Assembly: GCA_902786925.1 (NCBI GenBank)
Contig: CADAEK010000006.1
Coordinates: 46,202-110,201 of the forward strand
Direction: 5' to 3'
Length of the DNA: 64,000 nt
DNA from: an uncultured Bacteroidales bacterium
GTDB taxonomy: Bacteria; Bacteroidota; Bacteroidia; Bacteroidales; Bacteroidaceae
In this document: in pieces, positions 26,826 through 36,496 of the stretch
How the letters are laid out: each line of letters begins with the position of its first letter
Numbering within the stretch: position 1 is the first letter of the stretch
Position numbers and translations under genes: made by a program
Notes under the pieces: model-generated
What the model was told of the DNA's origin: nothing
Databases searched by the model: none
What the model saw: only the letters and a program-made list of their open reading frames with translations

Positions 26826-29777
26826 ATGAGACTAAGACAACTAACATTGGCATGGCTGATGGCATTAGGGCTTACAGCCTATGCACAAAACCCTGTCCAG
26901 AAAGTGGCACAGGTGGATGGCACCGTGGATCTGACAAACGCTGTCGATTATACCATTACAGGTGAAGAGCCTTTTGCCACAATGGGAAGCATAGACATCG
27001 TGAATCCTGACGCAACTGTGGTGTTCGAGAAAGTACAACCATCGACCGTTGTTTCTACCTATCTGCAACGTATTACTTGCAACGGGGTAGCTCTGACGGA
27101 CGGAACAAACTGCCGCGTCAGCATCTATCGTGCAGGCGCCATTGTGTTTGTTCACAGCGATAACAAGAATGCAGATGGCACACCTTTCTATCCAGTCACC
27201 ATGTATAGCGACGATGCCTGCACAGAGGTCATCGGAAATTACAATGGTACAGGCCGCAACATCTCTGGCCCATGGGTGAACAAGGCACGTGCCTTCACGC
27301 TGAAGCGTGGCTACATGTGTACAGTTGCTAATGATGCAGGAGGTACAGGATACAGCCACTGCTACATCGCCAACAGCCAGGACAGAACAATTGTCCTCCC
27401 TAAAGAATTGGCAGGAAAGCTTGGCTTCTTCCGCATCTTCCGCTGGCAATGGCCTACTAAACTCGGTATGGGCGATGCGCGTGCCGATGAACTGATGAAG
27501 CTGACCAACTCTTCATGGTACTACGACTGGGGAGCTGGACGAAGCAGCAAGAAGAATGCGGAATACGTTCCTCAGCGCCACCACGAATCCGGACAATCCA
27601 ACAGCAACGGATACAAAGGCGCATGGGAATCTTGGGACAATATCAACGCTTCGGACAACACGTGCACCCACGTCTTAGGACAAAACGAGCCCGACAACAC
27701 ATCGGGCGGAAATGAGGTGTTCACTTATGTGCTTAATATTCCTGCAGACGCGCGAGAAAAGCACGGTGACTACCCACTTGTTGACGTAGCGGATAAATTC
27801 CTTTACAGCGGAAAGCGCATCGGCACATTTGCCTGCTGCAACCCTAGCACTGGTTGGGTAAGCGACTATGTGAACTGGTGTCGCCAGAACAACATCCGCG
27901 TCGATTTCGTTGCCACCCACTACTACATTGGCGGACAAAGTCCACAAGGATGCATTGACCGTCTCTGGTCACTCTACAATGCAACAGGGCTCCCTGTATG
28001 GGTGACAGAATGGAACAATGGTGCCAACTGGACAACGGAAAGTGGTTTCTCCACCGACTCTGAAGGATGGTACTCTTGGGGTACCGGAAATGACCAGCAC
28101 AAGAATGGCGTCTGGATGAAGGATGTGCTCGTGCGTGCAGACAAGCCCGAGAACAAATGGCTGGAGCGTCTTGCCGTGTATAATGCCGTAGAAGGAAAGC
28201 GAGAAATCTGGACAAATGGCCAACCCACTGATGCCGCAAGAGTACTGGCCACCTACACCTCAGGCTTTGCCTATACGGATGGCAATGAATACTTCATGCC
28301 TTGGAACCACAAAGATCCGACAAACCTAACAGCGACATATAATGCCAGCAAGAAAACGGTCACTCTCAGCTGGACTCACAGCAACACAAAGCAGACAGAC
28401 TCTATCTGTGTACAACGTAAGGAGCCAGATGGGCAGTATGTCACTATCCGCAACCTCGGCATGAAAGAAAATGGAACCGTAACCATGACTGACGATGTCA
28501 GCGACCTTGTTGGTGCTATCCTATACAAGATTTGTGACTACGACACAGACAAGAAAAAGCGCTATACCAACGAGGCGACTGTTGACGTCGCACCAGCACA
28601 GGGCACAAGCGAGATTCAGTACGGCCGTTTGACCATCCCAAGCACAGATGAGACAACTGTGCTCTACTCTGCTGCATTCTCTACTACTCCGTGTGTATTC
28701 ATGGGCACCATGACTAACAAAAACAGTTCGTTCTATGCGGGCAATAAGGCGGGAAAAACAAGCAATTCTCAGAAGTTCACCTACGAACTGTTCCCTTGGC
28801 AAACGAAAGAAAGTACTTTCTCTAAGAACGAGGAAGTGCCATTCCTTGCCTTAAAACCAGGTAACTACAAATATGGGGACTTAGATTGCGAGGTGGGTCA
28901 AACGAACTCTAACAAAGCCTCTAATGAGTTATGGACTGAACCGACTGAGGTAACGTTCCAGCAGGCTTTCCCCGAAGGTGTTACTCCTGTGGTATTGGTT
29001 GAAATCAAGAGCCCAAGCTATACAACCGCTTCCCCCATGACTGCGTTGTGCGCCCGCGTATTTGAGGTTACCAACACCGGCTTCAAGTTCATTGTATATC
29101 CGGAATATGCTTCCGGTCGACAAGTGATGGCACCTCAGAAGGTAGCCTATTTAGCCATTACACCAGGCTTCGGCATGGTTGACGAAGAGAACGGCATCAT
29201 GATAGCAGCGGGCCACGGTACAGACAACTCTATTTATGGTTCTAGCCTACGTGAAAACTATTTCCGTGTGGATCGCTATGATGAGACAGAAGGCATTCAG
29301 CAAGAACAACTCTATCTCTATCAGCCAACCATCTTTACAGGCTTACAGACCAACAATTATCCGGCCATCTGCATGCTCAGACGCAGCGATGTAACCATCA
29401 AGGACGAAAGTAGAACATCATGGACTACTGGTGTGAGAGTGAAAAGAGTGCTGGACCACGACTTAACTGTGGACAACAAAACGATTAGGACAACAACAGC
29501 AGACGAGGCCTATTTTGACCAACTGGGCTGGGTTGTTATAGCCAACTATAAAGAAGGAGGCTCCATTCCAACAGACATTGACGCAGTCCCTGCCGATGAA
29601 CTGGTGAAGGGCAAACTGACTCCACGAGTAGTAAACGGACGAGTATATGTCAACGGAACCACATCGTTTGAGATCTACACAACTACGGGCAAAAAGATGG
29701 CCAAAGACAGCACTCTTCCAACCGGTATTTATGTTGTGAAAGCAGGTAAGCAAACTGCCAAAATCCTGGTCAAATAA
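26826..29777 (+). CDS. Multidomain GH128-type glycoside hydrolase
   Basis: 983 residues with signal peptide (cleavage near AYA-QNPV, about 21). Residues about 22-195 are a beta-rich domain I do not recognise. Residues about 200-485 resemble the GH128/Asl1 catalytic core: RWQWPTKLGMGDARADEL, acid/base Glu288 in LGQNEPDN, WDNINA, and nucleophile Glu395 in VWVTEWNNG. Known GH128 enzymes cut beta-1,3-glucan. A fibronectin-like domain (about 495-590) and a galactose-binding-like beta region (about 600-900) follow. The last 60 residues (SFEIYTTTGKKMA, GIYVVKAGKQTAKILVK) look like a type IX secretion sorting tail. It precedes the SusCD operon with its own terminator, so it is a likely partner on the same substrate. 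Confidence 0.78.
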   Translation: MRLRQLTLAWLMALGLTAYAQNPVQKVAQVDGTVDLTNAVDYTITGEEPFATMGSIDIVNPDATVVFEKVQPSTVVSTYLQRITCNGVALTDGTNCRVSIYRAGAIVFVHSDNKNADGTPFYPVTMYSDDACTEVIGNYNGTGRNISGPWVNKARAFTLKRGYMCTVANDAGGTGYSHCYIANSQDRTIVLPKELAGKLGFFRIFRWQWPTKLGMGDARADELMKLTNSSWYYDWGAGRSSKKNAEYVPQRHHESGQSNSNGYKGAWESWDNINASDNTCTHVLGQNEPDNTSGGNEVFTYVLNIPADAREKHGDYPLVDVADKFLYSGKRIGTFACCNPSTGWVSDYVNWCRQNNIRVDFVATHYYIGGQSPQGCIDRLWSLYNATGLPVWVTEWNNGANWTTESGFSTDSEGWYSWGTGNDQHKNGVWMKDVLVRADKPENKWLERLAVYNAVEGKREIWTNGQPTDAARVLATYTSGFAYTDGNEYFMPWNHKDPTNLTATYNASKKTVTLSWTHSNTKQTDSICVQRKEPDGQYVTIRNLGMKENGTVTMTDDVSDLVGAILYKICDYDTDKKKRYTNEATVDVAPAQGTSEIQYGRLTIPSTDETTVLYSAAFSTTPCVFMGTMTNKNSSFYAGNKAGKTSNSQKFTYELFPWQTKESTFSKNEEVPFLALKPGNYKYGDLDCEVGQTNSNKASNELWTEPTEVTFQQAFPEGVTPVVLVEIKSPSYTTASPMTALCARVFEVTNTGFKFIVYPEYASGRQVMAPQKVAYLAITPGFGMVDEENGIMIAAGHGTDNSIYGSSLRENYFRVDRYDETEGIQQEQLYLYQPTIFTGLQTNNYPAICMLRRSDVTIKDESRTSWTTGVRVKRVLDHDLTVDNKTIRTTTADEAYFDQLGWVVIANYKEGGSIPTDIDAVPADELVKGKLTPRVVNGRVYVNGTTSFEIYTTTGKKMAKDSTLPTGIYVVKAGKQTAKILVK

Positions 29778-29816
29778 TTATCCAGATAGGCAAGTATTAA
29801 TAACCTCAGAACAATA

Positions 29817-29861
29817 AACAGAGCCATGTCGTCAATGCGATATGGCTCTGTTGTGCTTTTT
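29817..29861 (+). terminator. Terminator after the GH128 gene
   Basis: AACAGAGCCATGTCG (29817-29831) pairs with CGATATGGCTCTGTT (29838-29852), 15 pairs with one G-T and a 6-nt loop, then GTGCTTTTTG. It separates the enzyme gene from the SusCD operon. Confidence 0.85.
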
Positions 29862-29979
29862 GTACATCAGTACACACAAAACAGAATCTTTAAAGAGATT
29901 TTAACCTTATTATAGTTAAATTGAGTTAAAAACATAGTTAATCAGTAGGGGGACTCGTTAGCGTTTTCTAAACATCTAT

Positions 29980-29987
29980 TATATTTG
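29980..29987 (+). promoter_or_regulatory. Promoter of the FAS1-SusCD operon
   Basis: TATATTTG matches TAnnTTTG exactly, about 40 bases before the ATG at 30030. It is the only match between the GH128 terminator and 48 kb that stands in front of a gene with a large spacer, so it probably drives the whole seven-gene run. No clear operator repeat was seen beside it. Confidence 0.65.
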
Positions 29988-30029
29988 CAAGAGTAGAGAA
30001 ATATCTAAAACTTAAACATATTAACCTTT

Positions 30030-33000
30030 ATGAACAAACGCTTTTGTAAATTAGGAAAGTATGCTGCTAAAGCATTTTTCCTATTTGCCGTATGCGGTTC
30101 GACTTACTCGTGTAAGGACGATTACATGTGGGATGATGGCAATCCTTCATGGCTCGGCTCCAGTATCTACGAGTATCTTGAGAGCGAAGGCAATTACACT
30201 AACTTTGTCAAGCTCATCAACGACCTTGGCTATAAGGAGGTACTAGCTCGCACGGGGTCCAAGACGCTCTTCGTTGCAGACGACGACGCCTTTAAGGCTT
30301 TCTACAAGGACAATCCGTGGGGAGTGGGCAGCTATTCAGAGCTAACGCTCAGCCAGAAAAAGCTCCTGCTGAACAATGCCATGATTAACAACGCCTACCT
30401 GCTGGAAATGATGTCAAGCATGCAGGCAGGAAACGGCACAAACGACACCCCAGTAAAGGGACAATGCTTGCGCCGCAACACAGCAGGAACCGTTTTGGAC
30501 TCTGTCCCTCACCTCTTCCCAACTGAAATGCCTACAAACTATAATCCCACAGACAAGGATTATTGGGCACAATTCCGCAACAACGACAAGGACATCTATA
30601 TTGCCTTGGACAACACCGCGGCAATGATGACTCACTTCTTGCCAGCTCAGATGGCTTTAAAAAGCATTACTGATGATGACTTCCGCATCATTACAGGAAA
30701 GACACGCGAAAAGAATGACGCTTTCATCTATGACTGCAAAGTCATTAAGCAAGATATCACATGTCAAAATGGATATGTGAATCTTTTGGACAAAGTGCTT
30801 ATCACTCCTCCTAACATCGCTGAATTGTTGCGCACAAATGGAAAGACCAACATTTTCAGCCACATGATGGACCGTTTCTCTGCTCCATTCTACAACGCTG
30901 ACCTCACTTACAGCTACCGGCTGAACTATGGCAACGACGTGGAAAAAGTGTATGAGAAGCGTTACTTCTCTGAGCGCTCAAAAAATGGAGATCCATTAAA
31001 GGCCTACATAGACCCTGACAACCCTAATCAGACAGAGGATGTCACGTATTCTTTGAAGTTCGATCCAGGATGGAACAGCTATAATGTGGACTTGTTCAGC
31101 AAAGAGCAGGACATGGCTGCATTCTTCTGCCCCACCGACGAAAAGCTGATTCCTTATTTCTTCAGTCCTAACGGAGGTGGTTACTTCTTGATGCAGGCCT
31201 ATGCAGCAGACATGCTGAGCGAACTTGGAGAGGCTCCTACGGATATGGAACTCATCAACAAGGCTCTGGACATGATTCCACGCAATGTGATTCAAGAGCT
31301 CATCAACAATTTGATGATGGAATCATTCGTTGCCAGTGTGCCCAGCAAGTTTGAGAGCATCAAGAACAAGGCTCAGGATGCCATGTTCAACGCTGACGAT
31401 GACTACCACCGTGGCAAGATTAATGACGTGTTGCTGGCCAACAACGGTGTGATTTACTTGATGGATGAGGTTATCACTACCCCAACCTATGCAGCTGTAT
31501 TAGCACCAGCTCTTACGGAAACGGATAAGCGAATCTTCAGATATGCCATCGAATCCATGTCACTGGATAGCAGAAGTGAAAGTGATGCCAATGCATTAAA
31601 GTCTTACTACGACAGCTATTTGCTCTCCATGAGTTCACGTTTCTCTTTCTTCGTGCCTAGCGATGACGATTTCTGGTATATCGACCCAATCTCATTCCGA
31701 GGCAGTAGTGCTGTGAAGAACGGAACAACACAGTTGGTAGGACGCGCTTACAAATACATGTGGGACGAGACTAAAGATAAGGTAAGACCTACTGTAGAAA
31801 CCTATGAATACATCTATGATGTAGTTACAAAGAGCGGTTCTATCGGTTCTAAACTATCGGCCAACCAGTCTATCGGCAGAGAGTTCTTCTCCAACCGTTT
31901 GAAGGACTTGTTGGAAACTCATACCATTGTACACGAAAACAACAAAGCTACAGGTATTGATGAGACAGAAACCGGCGTAGAATGTGGAAGACATTATTTC
32001 TACTCGAAAAACAATTCGGTAGTTTACGTTGAGAACGCTAACGAACGTGCCAACGGCATGAAGGTTAAAGGCGGCTGGCAACTCGACCATAACGAGAGCT
32101 GCACAGTAACTCGTTTTGCCGACAAGTCTGCACAGACCAACGGCTACGGTAACGGCTTTGCATACACCATTAGCAATCCAATGGTACCAACTATTGAATC
32201 AGTCTATTCCATCATGCATGACAACAAGGTGTTCTCCAAGTTCTTCGCCCTCTGTCAGACACCAGAAGATGTCTTGGATGCCTTGGATGTCAACATTGAG
32301 GTAGACCCTGAAGATGGTACTGAAATCAACAACCCTTCTGCAAGAAACAAATACTATATCTTCGATCCTAACTCCTCGGGCCTTCCTTGCTACGCAGTGA
32401 ATGAAGAAGGTAAACTGGCTAAAGTTGCAGACGACACCAATATTCGTTTCTTCAGCAACTATCGTTACACTATTTATATTCCAACAAATGACGCTATGGA
32501 CGAGGCCTTTGCTAAGGGACTCCCCACTTGGGATGACATTAAGCACCTGCTTCAGTTGGATCTAGATGAAGACGAGAGAGAGAGTCTGGACGAAGAGGAA
32601 GAACATGCCAGAAAGATTAAAGGAAAAGCAATGGCAGCGACTATCATCAACTTCGTCAAATACCACTTCCAAGATAACAGCATCTATTCAGAGCCTTTGG
32701 CCATGAATCCAACAGCTTACGAGACTGGGACAATGGACAGCAAGACGGGTATCTATTTCAAAGTGACCACATCACGTGAAAGTGATGGTACTATCAAAGT
32801 GACTGACCGTACAGGAAATTCATGCACAACCAACCCTTCTCTGACAAACTTTATCGCACGTGACTACATCACAAACGATCCTAGCGGTTCTAAAGCTGTG
32901 GTTGAGACAAAGATTCTGTCAAGTTCGTCTGCAGTCATTCATGGCCTGAATGGCGTATTGAATTATAAAGAACTCACAGGCGGTCGCTATGATTCTGACT

Positions 33001-33056
33001 GGAAAACGCTTGCCAAGGCACGCGCCTATCTTAAAAAGTATCAACTTGCAAAATAA
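30030..33056 (+). CDS. Four-module FAS1 (fasciclin) surface lipoprotein A
   Basis: 1008 residues. Lipidation Cys28 (STYSC) is followed by KDDY, the K-(D/E)2 lipoprotein export signal that places lipoproteins on the outer face in Bacteroidetes. Four FAS1-like modules are marked by the H1-like strands TLFVADDDAFKAF (about 79), AAFFCPTDEKLIPYF (about 363), FSFFVPSDDDFWYI (about 538) and YTIYIPTNDAMDEAF (about 813). H2-like strands NGYVNLLDKVLI, NGVIYLMDEVIT and VIHGLNGVLN mark module ends. An acidic insert (DLDEDERESLDEEEEH) interrupts the last module. FAS1 domains mediate adhesion or glycan and protein contact. First gene of the operon, 17 bases before susC. Confidence 0.85.
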   Translation: MNKRFCKLGKYAAKAFFLFAVCGSTYSCKDDYMWDDGNPSWLGSSIYEYLESEGNYTNFVKLINDLGYKEVLARTGSKTLFVADDDAFKAFYKDNPWGVGSYSELTLSQKKLLLNNAMINNAYLLEMMSSMQAGNGTNDTPVKGQCLRRNTAGTVLDSVPHLFPTEMPTNYNPTDKDYWAQFRNNDKDIYIALDNTAAMMTHFLPAQMALKSITDDDFRIITGKTREKNDAFIYDCKVIKQDITCQNGYVNLLDKVLITPPNIAELLRTNGKTNIFSHMMDRFSAPFYNADLTYSYRLNYGNDVEKVYEKRYFSERSKNGDPLKAYIDPDNPNQTEDVTYSLKFDPGWNSYNVDLFSKEQDMAAFFCPTDEKLIPYFFSPNGGGYFLMQAYAADMLSELGEAPTDMELINKALDMIPRNVIQELINNLMMESFVASVPSKFESIKNKAQDAMFNADDDYHRGKINDVLLANNGVIYLMDEVITTPTYAAVLAPALTETDKRIFRYAIESMSLDSRSESDANALKSYYDSYLLSMSSRFSFFVPSDDDFWYIDPISFRGSSAVKNGTTQLVGRAYKYMWDETKDKVRPTVETYEYIYDVVTKSGSIGSKLSANQSIGREFFSNRLKDLLETHTIVHENNKATGIDETETGVECGRHYFYSKNNSVVYVENANERANGMKVKGGWQLDHNESCTVTRFADKSAQTNGYGNGFAYTISNPMVPTIESVYSIMHDNKVFSKFFALCQTPEDVLDALDVNIEVDPEDGTEINNPSARNKYYIFDPNSSGLPCYAVNEEGKLAKVADDTNIRFFSNYRYTIYIPTNDAMDEAFAKGLPTWDDIKHLLQLDLDEDERESLDEEEEHARKIKGKAMAATIINFVKYHFQDNSIYSEPLAMNPTAYETGTMDSKTGIYFKVTTSRESDGTIKVTDRTGNSCTTNPSLTNFIARDYITNDPSGSKAVVETKILSSSSAVIHGLNGVLNYKELTGGRYDSDWKTLAKARAYLKKYQLAK

Positions 33057-33073
33057 AACTTACATAGAACATT

Positions 33074-36000
33074 ATGAACAAGACTAAAATCATTCTTACT
33101 TCTCTCGTGCTGTTCTTCTGTGTAAGTTCAGCAATGGCTCAACAACGACGCATCACGGGCTATGTCTATGACGACATGGGTGGCGTGATGATGGCAAACG
33201 TGGTGGAGCGAGACAACAATAACCGTATCGTGGAGGCTGCCGTGACTGATATTAACGGTAACTTCTCAATGGTCATCAAGAATCCTAAGGACAGACTTGT
33301 CGTTAGCTACATTGGCTACAAAACATGGAGCCAAGTGATTGGCAATACCACTAAATTCAACATCCGCTTGCAAGATAATACACAGCTGCAAGAGGTTGTG
33401 GTAAAAGCTAAGCCCAAAGTTCAAAGCAACGGAATGTCTATTCCGCTGAAAGAAATCTCTGTAGCTACACAAACAATGAGCATGGATGAAGTGGAAGGCC
33501 TTTCTTTTGCATCTGCCGACGAGGCTCTTCAAGGAAAGATTGCCGGCCTTGACATCGTTGCAAACTCTGGTAACGTAGGCGCAGGTACTTCTATGCGTCT
33601 GCGTGGTGTTAGTTCCATCCATGGTTCTGCGGAACCTCTGATTGTGGTCGACGGCAACATCTTCGAGCTTCCTGCCGACGTACAGAAAGTCGATTTCGAG
33701 AATCTTGACAATGAAGAGCAGTTCTCTACCCTTCTATCTATTAGCCCTGAAGATATTAAAGAAATCAAGGTGCTGAAGGATGCTGCAGCAACAGCAATTT
33801 GGGGTGCAAAAGGCGCTAATGGCGTTCTCGAAATTACGACTCGCCGAGGCACTGCAGGAAAAACTCGAATCAACTTCTCGTATAAGTTCACAGGTTCTTG
33901 GTCTCCTGAGGGACTTAACATGCTGGATGGTGACGGTTACACCATGATGCTGAAAGAGGCTTATTTCAATCCGAAGCAGAATCCTAACTCATCCAACATG
34001 GTGGAGTTGAATTACGACCGTTCTATGCCAACACAGTATTACAACTTCAACAGAAATTCTGATTGGGTAGATGCAGTCAACCAGTTCGGACAAACTCACG
34101 ATTACACGATTGCGCTGAATGGTGGCGGTGAGAAGGCTAAGTTCCGCATTTCGGGCGGATATTACCACCAGACTGGTACAATTATCAAGCAGGAACTTGA
34201 CCGTTTCAACACTCGTCTGGTACTTGACTATGATGTGTCTGACCGTATCCGCTTTTCAAGTAACTTCGCTCTTACTTATACAGACTGGCACCGTAACTGG
34301 GATGGAGGTTCCACCTCATCTATTTTGGGTAAGGCCTACGATGCCATGCCTAATATGTCCATTTATGAGTATGACCAGTTTGGAAACAAGACGGGTGACT
34401 ATTATAAGATGTTACCAACTCACCCCACAACTGGACAAAGCGGAGACAATTACTATTCATCCAACTATCTTAGCGACATGAAGGCGATTGGAAACCCTGT
34501 TGCAATAGCTAACCAAGCATTCAACAACCAATCGACATACCGTATCATTCCTCAGTTCAATCTACGCTACAAACTGTTGTCAAAGGATGATGAGGGACAC
34601 CAGTTGGATTTGAATGCAGAAGTGTATATGGACATCTATAACCAGTCTGAGAACACTTACTACCCTGCTTCTTTGACGACTAACTCGTGGTCAAGTGGTG
34701 TCAACACAACATCGAATTATGAGTACAAATCACTAGCCTTTACCAATCGCGAGAAACTGATTTTCGTACCGCACTTCAACACTGATGTAATAACAGCTAG
34801 TGTGATGGGGCAGTTTGAATTTACAACTGGTAATGGAACATCCCAGAAAATCAACCATAGCGGTGTTCCTACTGGCCTTACGTCGTCTATCGCATCTGCT
34901 TATCTGACTGGTGCTAATTCAGGAACCAGCCAGTGGCGTAGTGCTGCCATGTTGGCAAGTGCGCATATCGCATTCTTTGATGGCCGATACTCCTTTGACG
35001 CCACCTTGCGTAGAGATGGTTCTACACGATTCGGTGCTGGCCGCAAATGGGGTAATTTCCCTGGTATCTCAGCAAGATGGAACATCAATCAGGAACCCTT
35101 CTTCGAGCGTTTACACATTGGGAATATTGTATCCATGTTGTCATTCCGCTCATCTTGGGGTAAAAACGGTAACCCACCTGCATCTGAATATTTGATGTAT
35201 AACAAGTATGGTACGACTGGTTCATATGGAACCATCGGTGAATCTATTGCACCGGAATCTCTCAGACTGACAGACCTCAAGTGGGAAACTACCACATCAT
35301 GGAACATCGGTGCAAACCTGAATTTGTTCAACGATCTGTTGCAGTTTGACTTCAACTATTATAACAGACAAACGGATAATGTGTTGATGGGCAACTTTGG
35401 TATTTCTGGCAATTCAGGTTATAATACCCTTGCATACAAAAACGATGGAGGAATGCGTAACCATGGATGGGAGCTTTACATCAACACTGGGAAGTTCCTT
35501 AAGAAAGGGAAATTCTCCATGTCCGCAACCCTTAACTTTGCGCAGAACTTCCAGACCATCACAGATATGGATCCAACGGTTCTTGCTAACATCAACAAGG
35601 ATTTCACCTACAAGAACGCAAATGGAAGCGATAACTATCTGAAACGTATCCAAGTGAACAATGCGTTGGGTTCTTTCTACGGCTTCCGTTATAAAGGAAT
35701 TTACCGTTACGACTATGAACATAGCGGATATACGCAGCTTTCACGAGAAACTTATGGTGAAAAGACTGCAGCTGCAGCTGCAGAACGTGGTGAAAATGCA
35801 ACGACTCCAATTGTACGCGATGCAGCAGGTAGCATCATCTATGATTCTAAAGGTAACCCACTGCACATGTACTTCGATTATGGAGGGCAGAACTATGAGT
35901 TCAAAGGTGGTGACGTCATTTACGAAGACATCAACCATGACGGTCAAATCAATGAACTTGACATTGTTTATCTAGGCAATTCTCTACCGACAATCACAGG

Positions 36001-36484
36001 TGGATTTGGCCTCAACTTTAATTACGGGCAATGGACACTCAAACTTTCATTCAACTACCGCATGGGCAATAAGATTGCGAATGTTGCACGTCTGCTGAAT
36101 GAATCAATGCTTACGAACAAGAACCAGTCACAAGCAGTGGCATGGCGCTGGCGCAAAAATGGAGATATAACCGAAATTCCTCGTGCCATGAACGAGAAAA
36201 TCGGTCCTTCCTATAACTCATTACCAAGTGACCGTTATATTGAAAAAGGCGATTTCCTACGTCTTCAATACATGCAGTTAGGCTATTCACTTCCAAACAA
36301 GACATGTAAAGACTTGGGAATTCAGTCGCTACGTATCAGCGCATCTGCCAATAACCTTTTCGTGCTTACGAAATATACAGGCATAGATCCTGAAGTTTCA
36401 TACGGTCAATACAGCATGTGTACAGACAACAGCAAAACTCCACGTGCTAAATCAGTGACGCTTAGTGTAAATCTTGGATTCTAA
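33074..36484 (+). CDS. SusC/RagA TonB-linked outer-membrane transporter 1
   Basis: 1136 residues. Signal peptide ends near AMA-QQRR (about 23). A CarboxypepD-regulatory-like domain (about 25-105: ITGYVYDDMGGVMMANVVE, VSYIGYKTW) is followed by the plug: LQEVVVKA, then LRGVSSIHGSAEPLIVVDG, then SPEDIKEIKVLKDAAATAIWG and ANGVLEITTRRG, the SusC/RagA signature. A long beta-barrel follows, ending in an aromatic C-terminus (LSVNLGF) for BAM insertion. With the next gene it forms a pedal-bin importer for large oligomers powered by TonB-ExbBD. The 12-base gap to susD shows one transcript. Confidence 0.95.
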   Translation: MNKTKIILTSLVLFFCVSSAMAQQRRITGYVYDDMGGVMMANVVERDNNNRIVEAAVTDINGNFSMVIKNPKDRLVVSYIGYKTWSQVIGNTTKFNIRLQDNTQLQEVVVKAKPKVQSNGMSIPLKEISVATQTMSMDEVEGLSFASADEALQGKIAGLDIVANSGNVGAGTSMRLRGVSSIHGSAEPLIVVDGNIFELPADVQKVDFENLDNEEQFSTLLSISPEDIKEIKVLKDAAATAIWGAKGANGVLEITTRRGTAGKTRINFSYKFTGSWSPEGLNMLDGDGYTMMLKEAYFNPKQNPNSSNMVELNYDRSMPTQYYNFNRNSDWVDAVNQFGQTHDYTIALNGGGEKAKFRISGGYYHQTGTIIKQELDRFNTRLVLDYDVSDRIRFSSNFALTYTDWHRNWDGGSTSSILGKAYDAMPNMSIYEYDQFGNKTGDYYKMLPTHPTTGQSGDNYYSSNYLSDMKAIGNPVAIANQAFNNQSTYRIIPQFNLRYKLLSKDDEGHQLDLNAEVYMDIYNQSENTYYPASLTTNSWSSGVNTTSNYEYKSLAFTNREKLIFVPHFNTDVITASVMGQFEFTTGNGTSQKINHSGVPTGLTSSIASAYLTGANSGTSQWRSAAMLASAHIAFFDGRYSFDATLRRDGSTRFGAGRKWGNFPGISARWNINQEPFFERLHIGNIVSMLSFRSSWGKNGNPPASEYLMYNKYGTTGSYGTIGESIAPESLRLTDLKWETTTSWNIGANLNLFNDLLQFDFNYYNRQTDNVLMGNFGISGNSGYNTLAYKNDGGMRNHGWELYINTGKFLKKGKFSMSATLNFAQNFQTITDMDPTVLANINKDFTYKNANGSDNYLKRIQVNNALGSFYGFRYKGIYRYDYEHSGYTQLSRETYGEKTAAAAAERGENATTPIVRDAAGSIIYDSKGNPLHMYFDYGGQNYEFKGGDVIYEDINHDGQINELDIVYLGNSLPTITGGFGLNFNYGQWTLKLSFNYRMGNKIANVARLLNESMLTNKNQSQAVAWRWRKNGDITEIPRAMNEKIGPSYNSLPSDRYIEKGDFLRLQYMQLGYSLPNKTCKDLGIQSLRISASANNLFVLTKYTGIDPEVSYGQYSMCTDNSKTPRAKSVTLSVNLGF

Positions 36485-36496
36485 AAACAACGACAC